The position numbers were made by a program, and so were the translations under genes. A stretch of 64,000 nt of DNA from Flavobacterium chilense (lineage in GTDB: Bacteria; Bacteroidota; Bacteroidia; Flavobacteriales; Flavobacteriaceae). Shown piece by piece: positions 43,009 to 52,151 of this stretch (its first letter is position 1; each line of letters starts with the position of its first letter). The stretch covers positions 434,001 to 498,000 of the forward strand of contig NZ_LSYT01000001.1 of assembly GCF_001602525.1 (NCBI RefSeq). The letters are read 5' to 3'. The notes below the pieces were generated by a model, which saw only the letters and a list, made by a program, of their open reading frames with translations, searched no databases and was not told the DNA's origin.

Positions 43009-43447
43009 GAACGCCGATGACGCGGATTTTTATTTTCTAAAGTTTTGATAAACTTTTCTAATAAATTCCGGTTTTTTACCAAAATTTAAAAGAAGTCCTA
43101 CCTCACATTCAGTTGCCTTTAAATAATTGATTAGTTGAAATTCATTTGCTTCAATTAAACATTCTTGTGCTTTTAATTCTAAAATCACAATATCATTTAC
43201 AATAATATCAGCAATATAATCACCAACTTCCATCTTTTTATAATATACTTTTATTTTTTTCTGAGTTTCAACTTTAAAACCTCTTGCTTTAAGCTCATAA
43301 AATAATGAATTTTGATAAACTCTTTCAAGAAACCCATAGCCTAACTCATTGTAAACATCGTAAAATACCTTTAAAATTGATTTTGTTAATTCTTCGTGTA
43401 AAAGCGTACTCATGTTTTATATTGAAAAATCCGCGTTATCTGCGTTC
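43009..43447. mobile_element. Inverted-repeat-flanked GxxExxY cassette
   Basis: Two 23-bp ends, 43009-43031 (begins GAACGCCGATGACGCGG) and 43425-43447 (ends CCGCGTTATCTGCGTTC), are inverted copies with 21 of 23 matches. They enclose one gene. The element is about 440 bp with no transposase. I see no target duplication. Confidence 0.55.
43030..43413 (-). CDS. GxxExxY protein (PD-(D/E)XK-like fold)
   Basis: This 127-aa protein has the signature GYGFLERVYQNSLFYEL (GxxExxY) at about residues 25-41, then VGDYIADIIVNDIVILELKA (about 62-81) with the D...ExK core and LINYLKATECEVGLLLNFG (about 94-112). The fold is a small restriction-nuclease-like one. The function is unproven. Its TAA stop lies inside one terminal repeat. 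Such genes occur widely in Bacteroidota as solitary copies in repeats, which suggests a mobile cassette. Confidence 0.88.
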   Translation of the reverse strand: MSTLLHEELTKSILKVFYDVYNELGYGFLERVYQNSLFYELKARGFKVETQKKIKVYYKKMEVGDYIADIIVNDIVILELKAQECLIEANEFQLINYLKATECEVGLLLNFGKKPEFIRKVYQNFRK

Positions 43448-43550
43448 TATTTTATAAAAATTCCAAATTTATAGTTTGTAAAAATTAAATTCCAAATCCC
43501 AATTGATAGTTTGGAATTTGGAATTTAAAAATATTGAGATTTAAAAAAGT

Positions 43551-44501
43551 TTATTTCTTTATTAATCCCAAGTCTACTAAACGTTCGTATAAATAATCTC
43601 CCGCTGTAATATCTTCAAATTTCTTAGGATTTTCAGCATCAATACAATTTTCTAAACAATCCAGACGCATATCGCTTACAGGATGCATGAAAAATGGAAT
43701 TGAATAACGTGAAGTTCCCCATAATTCTCTTGGTGGGTTTACTACCTGGTGAATTGTTGATTTTAATTTGTTATTGGTATGTCTTGACAACATATCACCA
43801 ACATTAATTACTAATTCATCATCTGCAGCAATTGCATCAATCCATTCACCATCGTGATTCTGAACCTGCAATCCTTTACCCTGAGCTCCCATTAACAGCG
43901 TAATAAGGTTAATGTCTCCGTGAGCAGCAGCACGAATTGCGTTTTCAGGCTCTGAAGTAATTGGTGGATAGTGAATTGGTCTTAAAATAGAGTTTCCTTC
44001 TTTTGCATACTGATCAAAATAAAACTCATCTAAACCTAAATGCAAAGCCAAAGCTCTTAACACATAAACACCTGTTTTTTCAAGCATTTGGTACGCTTCT
44101 TTACCTACAACATTAAATTGAGGTAATTCTTTTACATCAACATTGTCCGGATATTCTGAAGCATATTTTGAATCTTTGTCAACATACTGACCAAAATGCC
44201 AAAACTCTTTCAAATCTCCTTCTTTGCGTCCTTTAGCATGTTCTTTTCCAAAAGAAACATACCCTCGTTGCCCGCCAATGCCGGGAATTTCATAATTATG
44301 CTTAGTTTCTATTGGCAAAGCGAAAAATTTTCTAATTTCGCCATAAAGCTCGTCTACTAACTGGTCGTCTAAAAAGTGACCTTTTAGGGCTACGAAGCCA
44401 ATGTTTTCAAATGCACTGCCGATTTCATTTACAAATTTTTGTTTACGTTCCGGGTCGCCCGAAAGGAAATCACGTAAGTCTACACTAGGAATGTTTTGCA
44501 T
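43551..44501 (-). CDS. 2-oxoglutarate/Fe(II) oxygenase, isopenicillin-N-synthase family
   Basis: This 316-aa enzyme has the DIOX_N region (residues 1-120; SVDLRDFLSGDPERKQKFVN, AFENIGFVALKGHFLDD). The double-stranded beta-helix core has iron ligands His and Asp in AAHGDINLITLLMGAQGKGL and His in KLKSTIHQVVNPP, and the cosubstrate Arg/Ser in SRYSIPFF. It should oxidise a small substrate with O2 and 2-oxoglutarate in the cytosol. It is read away from the E1 gene from a shared 171-bp intergenic region with repeated GTTATAAT half-sites. Confidence 0.9.
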   Translation of the reverse strand: MQNIPSVDLRDFLSGDPERKQKFVNEIGSAFENIGFVALKGHFLDDQLVDELYGEIRKFFALPIETKHNYEIPGIGGQRGYVSFGKEHAKGRKEGDLKEFWHFGQYVDKDSKYASEYPDNVDVKELPQFNVVGKEAYQMLEKTGVYVLRALALHLGLDEFYFDQYAKEGNSILRPIHYPPITSEPENAIRAAAHGDINLITLLMGAQGKGLQVQNHDGEWIDAIAADDELVINVGDMLSRHTNNKLKSTIHQVVNPPRELWGTSRYSIPFFMHPVSDMRLDCLENCIDAENPKKFEDITAGDYLYERLVDLGLIKK

Positions 44502-44586
44502 ACTTTACATTTTTATTTAAGATAAAAGGCGCTTTAAAACCTTTCAATAACAAAGGTAGAGAATATTTTAGAATTCAATTTTAAAA

Positions 44587-44649
44587 GTTATAATAAAATT
44601 AAAAAATTATAACAAAAACAAATAAAAATGTTATAATTTTCTATATTTG
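44587..44649 (+). promoter_or_regulatory. Promoter region of the E1 gene with GTTATAAT half-sites
   Basis: GTTATAAT occurs at 44587-44594 and 44630-44637, and its inverse ATTATAAC at 44606-44613. The -7 box TATATTTG follows at 44642-44649, 23 bp before the ATG at 44673. The first two half-sites form an inverted pair that could bind a regulator. Confidence 0.45.
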
Positions 44650-44672
44650 AGTCATTAAAAATTAGAACCACT

Positions 44673-46649
44673 ATGATTTTTTACAGACAAAACCTTACTG
44701 ATAGCCAATTATTAGACTTGTACAAAAAGATCTTAAAGCCTCGTTTAATCGAGGAAAAGATGCTTATTCTAATTCGTCAGGGAAAAGTTTCTAAATGGTT
44801 TTCCGGAATAGGACAGGAAGCAATTGCAGTAGGAGTGACAGCTGTCCTGGATGAATCAGAATATATATTGCCAATGCATCGGAATTTAGGTGTTTTTACC
44901 ACCAGAAACATTCCGCTACACCGCTTATTTTCGCAATGGCAGGGAAAAGCAAATGGCTTTACCAAAGGAAGAGATCGTAGTTTCCATTTTGGAACTCAGG
45001 AATATAAAATTATAGGAATGATTTCGCATTTGGGTCCGCAATTAGGGATCGCAGACGGAATTGCATTAGCCGATAAACTTCAGAATAATAAAAAAGTTAC
45101 TGCAGTCTTTACCGGTGAAGGTGCTACAAGTGAAGGCGATTTTCATGAAGCCTTAAATATTGCAGCTGTCTGGAAATTGCCGGTAATGTTTATTATTGAA
45201 AATAATGGTTATGGACTTTCGACTCCGACAAATGAACAATATTCCTGTGAAAATTTAGCAGACAAAGGCGTCGGATACGGAATTGACAGTTATATTATTG
45301 ATGGAAACAATATACTGGAAATTTATAATAAACTAGCTCAGCTTAAAGAGCATATGCAAAATGATCCGCATCCGGTTTTATTAGAGTTTAAAACTTTTAG
45401 AATGCGTGGACATGAAGAGGCGAGTGGTACCAAATATGTCCCGCAGGAATTAATGGATGAATGGACTACGAAAGATCCTGTTGCAAATTACCAAAAATAC
45501 CTAACCGAAACAGGAGTTCTTACCGCTGAACTTGATGAGCAATTACATAACGAAATCAAACAGGAAATAGACGAAAATCTGGCTATTGCAAATGCTGAAC
45601 CGGAGATAATTCCAACTTACAGCGGAGAATTAGATGATGTCTATAAACCATATCAATTTGAAGAAGTTAATCCGTCAGAAGAAGTTAAAAATGTTCGCTT
45701 TATAGACGCAATCAGAAACAGTTTAGAGCAATCGATGCAACGTCATAATAATCTTGTAATTATGGGGCAGGATATTGCTGAATATGGCGGTGCTTTTAAA
45801 ATTACAGATGGCTTTGTAGATGTATTTGGAAAAGACCGTGTTCGTAATACTCCAATTTGCGAAAGTGCCGTAGTTTCTACCGGAATGGGATTATCGATAA
45901 ACGGTTACAAAGCAATTGTCGAAATGCAATTTGCTGATTTTGTTTCGACAGGTTTTAATCCAATTGTGAATTTATTAGCCAAATCGCATTATCGCTGGGG
46001 CGAAAAAGCTGATGTCGTGGTTCGCATGCCTTGTGGCGGCGGAACTCAGGCAGGACCTTTTCACTCTCAAACCAATGAGGCCTGGTTTACCAAAACACCG
46101 GGGTTAAAAGTAGTATATCCGGCTTTTCCTTATGATGCAAAAGGACTTTTAAATACGGCTATAAACGACCCAAATCCGGTTTTATTTTTCGAACATAAAC
46201 AATTGTATCGCAGCGTTTATCAGGATGTTCCAACAGATTATTATACTATTCCGCTTGGTAAAGCTGTTGTATTAAAAGAAGGAAAATCGGTTACCATTAT
46301 TGCTTTTGGCGCTCCTGTGCATTGGGCATTAGAAACTTTAGCCCAAAATCCTGAAATCGAAGCAGACTTAATCGATTTAAGAACTCTACAGCCTTTAGAC
46401 ACTGAGACTATTTTTGCCTCAGTTAAAAAGACAGGTAAAGTAATTATTTATCAGGAAGATACTTTGTTTGGCGGAATTGCAAGCGATATTTCGGCACTAA
46501 TCATGGAAGAATGTTTTGAATATCTGGATGCTCCGGTAAAAAGAGTAGCCAGTTTAGATTCGCCAATTCCGTTTACCAAAGCATTGGAAGATCAGTTTTT
46601 AGCCAAAAACCGTTTTGAAGAGGTTTTATTAGATTTATTGAAATATTGA
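44673..46649 (+). CDS. Fused E1 alpha/beta subunit of a 2-oxoacid dehydrogenase
   Basis: This 658-aa fusion has an alpha part at 1-310 and a beta part at 345-658. Alpha: MHRNLGVFTTRNIPLHRLFS, TPP motif GEGATSEGDFHEALN...IENNGYG (about 149-180) and RMRGHEEASGTKYVP. Beta: MGQDIAEYGGAFKITDGFVD, the Glu in NTPICESAVVSTGMGLSING and MPCGGGTQAGPFHSQTNEAW. It decarboxylates a 2-oxoacid such as branched-chain 2-oxoisovalerate and passes the acyl group to lipoyl-E2, which is not in the window. The fused form is common in Bacteroidota. It diverges from the 2-oxoglutarate oxygenase. Confidence 0.93.
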   Translation: MIFYRQNLTDSQLLDLYKKILKPRLIEEKMLILIRQGKVSKWFSGIGQEAIAVGVTAVLDESEYILPMHRNLGVFTTRNIPLHRLFSQWQGKANGFTKGRDRSFHFGTQEYKIIGMISHLGPQLGIADGIALADKLQNNKKVTAVFTGEGATSEGDFHEALNIAAVWKLPVMFIIENNGYGLSTPTNEQYSCENLADKGVGYGIDSYIIDGNNILEIYNKLAQLKEHMQNDPHPVLLEFKTFRMRGHEEASGTKYVPQELMDEWTTKDPVANYQKYLTETGVLTAELDEQLHNEIKQEIDENLAIANAEPEIIPTYSGELDDVYKPYQFEEVNPSEEVKNVRFIDAIRNSLEQSMQRHNNLVIMGQDIAEYGGAFKITDGFVDVFGKDRVRNTPICESAVVSTGMGLSINGYKAIVEMQFADFVSTGFNPIVNLLAKSHYRWGEKADVVVRMPCGGGTQAGPFHSQTNEAWFTKTPGLKVVYPAFPYDAKGLLNTAINDPNPVLFFEHKQLYRSVYQDVPTDYYTIPLGKAVVLKEGKSVTIIAFGAPVHWALETLAQNPEIEADLIDLRTLQPLDTETIFASVKKTGKVIIYQEDTLFGGIASDISALIMEECFEYLDAPVKRVASLDSPIPFTKALEDQFLAKNRFEEVLLDLLKY

Positions 46650-46717
46650 TTAGAGATACCAAATAGTTTTGCATAATGAACATTTTTTTTATCTTTAAAG
46701 CATTAAAAAATTAACTT

Positions 46718-48460
46718 ATGAAAAAACTGTTTGTTTCATTTTTTGCAATTACCTTACTTTTTTCCTGCAATAAAAGTACTAAGTCTAACGGTGATAAAGC
46801 TTTAGACGAGAAATTTGATAAATACAAAGACGGCTTTGTTACAGATTTATGGAAAATCAATCCAGGCTGGGCTTCGGGAGTTGGTTATCATAAATTAGAC
46901 AGTCTTTTGGTTGTTCCGGATGCAACTGAAGAAAAAAGACAAATTGATTTTGCAAACGCACAATTAGATTCTTTAAAACAATTCAAACTTGAAGATTTGT
47001 CTGATAACAATAAGACTGATTTTCAGATGATCAAAAATCAGCTTGAAAGCACAATTTTTAATATCAAAGAAGTAAAATCTTCTGAGTGGAATCCTTCTGA
47101 ATATAATGTTTGTGGTGCTTTTGCAGAGATTTTAAACGGTAAATACGATTCATTAGATGTTCGCTTACACGCATTCAATATTAAAATGAATAATATTCCT
47201 GCTTATTATGAAGCGGCTAAAAAAAACATCAAAAATCCAACTGTTGAACATACAGATCTTGCTATAGCGCAAAACCTTGGCGGATCTACTGTTTTTACAG
47301 CAGATTTGAATGAGGCATTACAAAAAAGTAAATTAAGTGATGCTGAGAAAAAAGAAATTCAGGACAAAGCAAAAGTAGCTGTAAAAGCCATTACAGATTA
47401 TGCAAACTGGCTAAAAAGCTTACCAAATAAAACACCGCGTTCTTTTAGATTGGGTTCTGCATTATATGCTAAAAAATTCAATTTTGACATTCAATCGAGC
47501 TATACAGCTGATGAGATTTATAAAATTGCCGTTGATCATAAAAAAGACTTACACGACAAAATGTTTGTTCTGGCTGATAAACTTTGGACAAAATACAAAG
47601 GAAACGAGCCAAAACCAGCTAATAAACTGGATTTGATCAAACAAGTAATCGATAAAATCTCTTTGCAACATACAACTCCTGAAAAATTTCAATCTGAAAT
47701 CGAAAAACAAATCCCGGAATTAACAGCTTATGTAAAAGCCAAAGATTTATTGTATATTGATCCTTCAAAACCACTTGTTGTTCGTAAAGAACCGGCTTAT
47801 ATGGCGGGAGTAGCAGGAGCATCAATCTCGGCACCGGGACCTTATGATAAAAACGGTAATACATATTATAATGTAGGAAGTATGTCTGGCTGGACAGCTG
47901 AAAATGCAGAAAGTTACTTACGTGAATACAACGATTATATTCTTCAGATTTTAAATATTCACGAGGCAATTCCCGGACATTACACACAATTGGTTTACAG
48001 TAACCAATCTCCAAGTATTATTAAATCTATTTTAGGAAATGGCGCTATGGTTGAAGGCTGGGCGGTTTATGCTGAAAAAATGATGTTGGAAAGTGGCTAT
48101 AAAAACTCTGACGAAATGTGGTTGATGTATTACAAATGGAATTTAAGAACAACTTGTAATACTATTTTAGATATTAGTGTTCATACTAAAAACATGTCTA
48201 AAGAAGCGGCTATCGATTTATTGACCAAAGAAGCTTTTCAGCAACAGGCAGAAGCAGATGGAAAATGGAAACGTGTTACTTTATCACAAGTTCAATTGTG
48301 TTCTTATTTTACAGGTTATACAGAAATTTACAACTTAAGAGAAGAACTTAAAAAACAAGAAGGAGATAAATTCAACCTAAAAAAATTCCATGAAAAGTTC
48401 TTAAGTTTTGGAAGTGCTCCGGTAAAATACATCAAAGAATTAATGCTGTCTAAAGAATAA
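46718..48460 (+). CDS. DUF885 lipoprotein, putative metallopeptidase
   Basis: This 580-aa protein has a lipobox (LLFSC, Cys about 17), and the mature part spans DUF885. The metal motif HEAIPGHYTQLVYS (HExxxH, about 413-426) lies before EGWAVYAEKMMLESGYKNS (about 442-460), whose Glu is the expected third ligand. It probably cleaves peptides outside the cytoplasm. It is read with the E1 gene, 68 bp apart, and ends at a strong terminator. Confidence 0.9.
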   Translation: MKKLFVSFFAITLLFSCNKSTKSNGDKALDEKFDKYKDGFVTDLWKINPGWASGVGYHKLDSLLVVPDATEEKRQIDFANAQLDSLKQFKLEDLSDNNKTDFQMIKNQLESTIFNIKEVKSSEWNPSEYNVCGAFAEILNGKYDSLDVRLHAFNIKMNNIPAYYEAAKKNIKNPTVEHTDLAIAQNLGGSTVFTADLNEALQKSKLSDAEKKEIQDKAKVAVKAITDYANWLKSLPNKTPRSFRLGSALYAKKFNFDIQSSYTADEIYKIAVDHKKDLHDKMFVLADKLWTKYKGNEPKPANKLDLIKQVIDKISLQHTTPEKFQSEIEKQIPELTAYVKAKDLLYIDPSKPLVVRKEPAYMAGVAGASISAPGPYDKNGNTYYNVGSMSGWTAENAESYLREYNDYILQILNIHEAIPGHYTQLVYSNQSPSIIKSILGNGAMVEGWAVYAEKMMLESGYKNSDEMWLMYYKWNLRTTCNTILDISVHTKNMSKEAAIDLLTKEAFQQQAEADGKWKRVTLSQVQLCSYFTGYTEIYNLREELKKQEGDKFNLKKFHEKFLSFGSAPVKYIKELMLSKE

Positions 48461-48485
48461 GTTTTTAGAGAAAAACAGCAAAAGA

Positions 48486-48522
48486 AAAGGATTGACAAAA
48501 ATAGCTTGTCAATCCTTTTTTT
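48486..48522. terminator. Terminator between converging genes
   Basis: AAAGGATTGACAA and TTGTCAATCCTTT pair around a 7-nt loop, with T-runs on the plus side. It serves the DUF885 gene. Confidence 0.9.
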
Positions 48523-48542
48523 ATTTTGAGTCAGGATTTCTT

Positions 48543-49514
48543 TTAAATCAGAACAACCAGACGTTTACCATCTGAAACTTCTCTTGCCCACATTTCTTCA
48601 ATATCAGCCAGTTTTCCTGTTTCAATAGTAACTTTTAGTTTGTCCTGAGCGGCCAAAAGAAACATTTCAGGTAGTATTTCTGAAAATAACAATCTCACTT
48701 CGGCTTTTGTCCAGCTTCCTAAACCGGAACCCGACAATTGTAAATCGACACTCCTTAAAATTCCGGATGACAATTGTATCAAATCGCCAGACATCGCACC
48801 AATGGAAACATATCGTACTTTATTGGTAAAAGATCCATTCCCTTTTAAAGAAGCAAAAATTAACTCTGCCGAATGTCCCCACAAATAATCCAGAACAATA
48901 TCAATAGGTGTATTTTCCTTAATTGCCTTAAGCTGATTCAGAATCTCCTGATCATTCTGTTTTAGAGAAATAATTTCATCAGCTCCTAATTTCAAAAGGC
49001 TTTCAAATGTTTTTTCATTTCTTGCCGTAGCAATAATCTTTTTTGCTCCGTAATGTCTTGCAATCTGAATGGCCATTTGACCTGTAAAACCGGCTGCTCC
49101 GTTTATCAAAACAGTATCTCCGGGTTTTATTCCGGCTCTAAACCGAAGCGCCATTGCAGAACCTGCAACTGCATTAGGCAGCGAAGCCGCCACCGCATCA
49201 CTGATTCCGTCAGGCAAAGGAACAAATATGTTTTTGTCAATAATAGCTTTTTCGGCAATTGTACCGCTGTTTCCGCGGGCATACACTCGTGTTCCGTCTT
49301 CAAGTATGCCAACGCCATCACTTCCAATTACAAAACCATTTTGATTATCACCTTCAGAAGAATAATGTTTACCACTTGCTTTTCCTTTATCCAGATTGGT
49401 AATGGCTACCGCTTTTACCGAAAATAAAATTTCGTTTTCGGTACTTACAATTGGTTCTGCAAATTCTGCATATTTTGGCAATTCGCCTTTTTTATAAACT
49501 ACTGCTGCTTTCAT
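48543..49514 (-). CDS. Quinone-oxidoreductase-type zinc-independent alcohol dehydrogenase
   Basis: This 323-aa MDR-family enzyme has an N-terminal GroES-like domain (VIGSDGVGILEDGTRVYARG) and a Rossmann domain with TVLINGAAGFTGQMAIQIAR (about 133-152) and KIIATARNEKTFESLLKLGA. No zinc-binding Cys cluster is visible, as in quinone reductases. It should reduce a quinone or enal with NADPH. It lies 77 bp downstream of the Crp/Fnr gene in the same direction. A palindrome at 49563 has the class II spacing to its -7 box. Confidence 0.9.
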   Translation of the reverse strand: MKAAVVYKKGELPKYAEFAEPIVSTENEILFSVKAVAITNLDKGKASGKHYSSEGDNQNGFVIGSDGVGILEDGTRVYARGNSGTIAEKAIIDKNIFVPLPDGISDAVAASLPNAVAGSAMALRFRAGIKPGDTVLINGAAGFTGQMAIQIARHYGAKKIIATARNEKTFESLLKLGADEIISLKQNDQEILNQLKAIKENTPIDIVLDYLWGHSAELIFASLKGNGSFTNKVRYVSIGAMSGDLIQLSSGILRSVDLQLSGSGLGSWTKAEVRLLFSEILPEMFLLAAQDKLKVTIETGKLADIEEMWAREVSDGKRLVVLI

Positions 49515-49533
49515 AATATTTAATTTTATGATG

Positions 49534-49578
49534 CAAAGTTCGGTTCATGATAATAAGTAAACGATAACATTTGTTATC
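49534..49578 (-). promoter_or_regulatory. Crp/Fnr-type operator and -7 box of the oxidoreductase gene
   Basis: GATAACATTTGTTATC (49563-49578) is a perfect palindrome of GATAACA/TGTTATC with a 2-nt spacer. The -7-like box GAACTTTG (minus strand) is at 49534-49541. The centre lies 36.5 bp from the box edge. No -33 TTG is seen. Confidence 0.7.
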
Positions 49579-49591
49579 AAATACAAACGGG

Positions 49592-50167
49592 TTATTTCTC
49601 TTGAACTAATTTACTTTTAATACGACTTAAATGAACAGTACTAACACCCAAATACGATGCAATATAATGTTGCGGAACACGCTGAACAATTTGAGGCCTT
49701 TCTTGAATTAAGTTAAGATAACGCTGAGTAGGAGAGTCCTTTATAAAAGAAACAAAATATTTCATATAATCAAAAGTGCGCTGAAATAACATATTGATTA
49801 AACGGTCTCTCAATTCCGGAATTTCTTTAATTTCTTCCAGAATTTTATCTAATTCATGTTTGTGAATCCACCAGATAACAGAAGCTTCGATGGTCTCTAC
49901 AACAACCTGACTTGGATTTCTTTTCATAAAACTTTCGATCGAAGCAACACTTTGGTTTTCAAAAAAGAACTGAGTCGTAAGATCTTTTCCGTTATTATTA
50001 AACCAAACCCGAATACAGCCTTTTTCGATAATAAAAAGTTTCTTTGAGATTTCTCCTTCCTCTAAAAGTATTGTTTTTGCAGGAACCTCAATGCGATTGA
50101 AACAACTTATGTATTCGTTCCATTTTTCATCGCTTAGGGGAAATTTATTTCGGAATTGGTTAAACAT
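49592..50167 (-). CDS. Crp/Fnr-family transcription regulator
   Basis: This protein is about 191 aa from the ATG at 50167; a start at 50194 is an alternative. It has a sensor domain of about 20-115 (KTILLEEGEISKKLFIIEKG, IRVWFNNNGKDLTTQFF, SVASIESFMKRNPSQVVVET) and a winged helix with VPQHYIASYLGVSTVHLSRI (about 165-185). No FNR Cys cluster is present. It is followed by the oxidoreductase gene, whose promoter carries a palindrome in the same position as those of the SIP and DUF2798 promoters. Confidence 0.9.
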   Translation of the reverse strand: MFNQFRNKFPLSDEKWNEYISCFNRIEVPAKTILLEEGEISKKLFIIEKGCIRVWFNNNGKDLTTQFFFENQSVASIESFMKRNPSQVVVETIEASVIWWIHKHELDKILEEIKEIPELRDRLINMLFQRTFDYMKYFVSFIKDSPTQRYLNLIQERPQIVQRVPQHYIASYLGVSTVHLSRIKSKLVQEK

Positions 50168-50236
50168 ATTGTTTTGATTATAAAGTACCTGCAAAATAAC
50201 ACTTTAATATTTTGAGAGCAATTATTTTAACATTGC

Positions 50237-51430
50237 TTACTGTATAAACTTGTCTCCTGTAGCTTTATCAAAAAATACAAACAAATCAAAACCCATGATA
50301 TATGATTTTAATTTGGGATCACTTATTACTATTTTGTTGTTTGATAGCAAACGCCTAATAGGTCTTACATCAAAAACGATCCATTCATCTTTACTAACTT
50401 TTTCAAAAAAAGGTATAAATTCCTTAAATTCTTCAAGTCCATTATAAGCTATAATTGCTTTGTTATTATCTACAGGAGCCATTGCATTAATAGTTCCTTG
50501 TTTTCCGATAGCCAAAATATGTAATGATTTTTTACCTGCAGCATCAACCAGATTGTCTGCAAGTTCACTTATTTCAAATTCCCAGCGACTTGCATGATTT
50601 GCTCCAAGTTTGAAGAGTAATTTAGGAATTTTAATCTCATCTGCCGTAATATAAGGATATAGGTAATTGAGCAGATTTTTTTTCATCAGACTTACCCGTG
50701 ACTGATAACTTGTATTTGAGAATATAGGCAAAGAAAGCTTGAGATCTCTCAACATTTTTTGACTTATGGCATTTTCGTTTCTAAAGTCATATAATAAAGA
50801 GTCAACTTCTGAATTCTTAATACGATATGCTATAAAATCGTTGTATTTATTAGTGTCTCCATAGAGCGGAAAATCATTCTTGGTATATGCCGCTGCTTTT
50901 TTCAAGACTATTTTTTTATTAGAATCTTCTTTGGCTGTTGAAGCCAGTGTTTCAAAAAAAGTAGGGATTGAAAGAAAATTAATTTCATTGATTCCCCAAA
51001 TTTCTACATTGGAAAGCGTTATCTTATGAATTAAATTCATTTCTGACTGCCAGCTGTAAAAAGCAAAATCATAAGGCTTACGCTTAAAATAATCTGAATA
51101 TTCTGCCGGTTTTTTTGCTATTTCACTTAGTTTAGTTGCTGTATAAGGATCAATCTCAACAACTAAAGCTTTAGGCTGAATTATTTCTGCAATTTTCCCT
51201 GTAAAAACAGGAACTTCGGCTACACCATGTTGTTCGCCAATACACACAAGATGCGACTTCGTTAATTCTTTTTTTAATAAATCCCAGCCTTTCCCTTCAA
51301 AGTTTCCGTTTTTATAAAAAAATACGTTTTTAACAATGAGGCTGTCGGGTAATTTATTTACACTTTGCGAAAAGCCCGAAGCTGTAAATATTGTAATAGC
51401 AAGAACAGGTAAAATAGTTTTTAGGTTCAT
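50237..51430 (-). CDS. Secreted erythromycin-esterase-like / TraB-like hydrolase
   Basis: This 397-aa protein has a signal peptide (MNLKTILPVLAITIFTASGF, cut after FSQ). SHLVCIGEQHGVAEVPVFTG (about 59-78) has the GExHG motif of the ChaN/EreA-like and TraB/PrgY families. A later His comes in LLFKLGANHASRWEFEISEL. The family is divergent, so the chemistry is not certain, and heme-binding and esterase relatives are both known. It stands alone upstream of the Crp/Fnr gene. Confidence 0.75.
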   Translation of the reverse strand: MNLKTILPVLAITIFTASGFSQSVNKLPDSLIVKNVFFYKNGNFEGKGWDLLKKELTKSHLVCIGEQHGVAEVPVFTGKIAEIIQPKALVVEIDPYTATKLSEIAKKPAEYSDYFKRKPYDFAFYSWQSEMNLIHKITLSNVEIWGINEINFLSIPTFFETLASTAKEDSNKKIVLKKAAAYTKNDFPLYGDTNKYNDFIAYRIKNSEVDSLLYDFRNENAISQKMLRDLKLSLPIFSNTSYQSRVSLMKKNLLNYLYPYITADEIKIPKLLFKLGANHASRWEFEISELADNLVDAAGKKSLHILAIGKQGTINAMAPVDNNKAIIAYNGLEEFKEFIPFFEKVSKDEWIVFDVRPIRRLLSNNKIVISDPKLKSYIMGFDLFVFFDKATGDKFIQ

Positions 51431-51506
51431 TTGGAAGTTTTAAAGTAAGACTCCCGTAATCACTATTTGTTACAGCCTCTTATGAGATAAACTATGAAAG
51501 CAAATT

Positions 51507-51908
51507 TTAATTTGTTTCCAACTCAAACAATTGTACCTGACTTTTCAATCGGTCTATTAATAAATTCATCATTCTTTTATTCAAACTGGATGAATTCTGG
51601 ATATAAGTATCATACTCTTCAATTGTAAAAAGTGCCATAACGATTCCTTTTAGTGAATTTCGGAACTTAATATCTTTTTGAATGGAATTTTCAATAGTCT
51701 GAAGTTTCTTTTCTATGGTATACGAATAAAAATCAGCTTTGTTTTTATTGATGTAATTGATAAAAACCGCAATAAACAAATCATTTTGAAGTTTTAAAAT
51801 GGGTCTAATCGTCTGATTTTGAAATAACTCATCCGGTGAAGATTGAGCACTTACAGTTCCTAAAGTTTCGCCTCTGAATTCTCTTAAAAAAGCATCTCTA
51901 TCTTCCAT
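51507..51908 (-). CDS. Hypothetical 133-aa helical protein
   Basis: This soluble, largely helical protein begins MEDRDAFLREFRGETLGTVS and continues FIAVFINYINKNKADFYSYT and VMALFTIEEYDTYIQNSSS. It has no recognised family. The 150 bp upstream are AT-rich without a clear -7 box. It is read in the same direction as the esterase-like gene but 76 bp away, so it is likely a separate unit. Confidence 0.6.
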   Translation of the reverse strand: MEDRDAFLREFRGETLGTVSAQSSPDELFQNQTIRPILKLQNDLFIAVFINYINKNKADFYSYTIEKKLQTIENSIQKDIKFRNSLKGIVMALFTIEEYDTYIQNSSSLNKRMMNLLIDRLKSQVQLFELETN

Positions 51909-52151
51909 CTTTTTTCTTTAAATTTAGAAAAAATTCCAATGCAAAAATTAATTTTACCCTATAAGTTATATAAAAAAATATAAAATGTAAGTATCATTAA
52001 TACAGTATAAAAATGTTTAAATTAAAGAAATCCAACAATTTAAACTTTATGTATTTATTAAAAAGTTATTCTAAATTAACAATACTAAAAATAAACTTTT
52101 AGTTTTAAATGAACTTATATTACTTATATGGTTCGAAAAATTCTTCAATCA

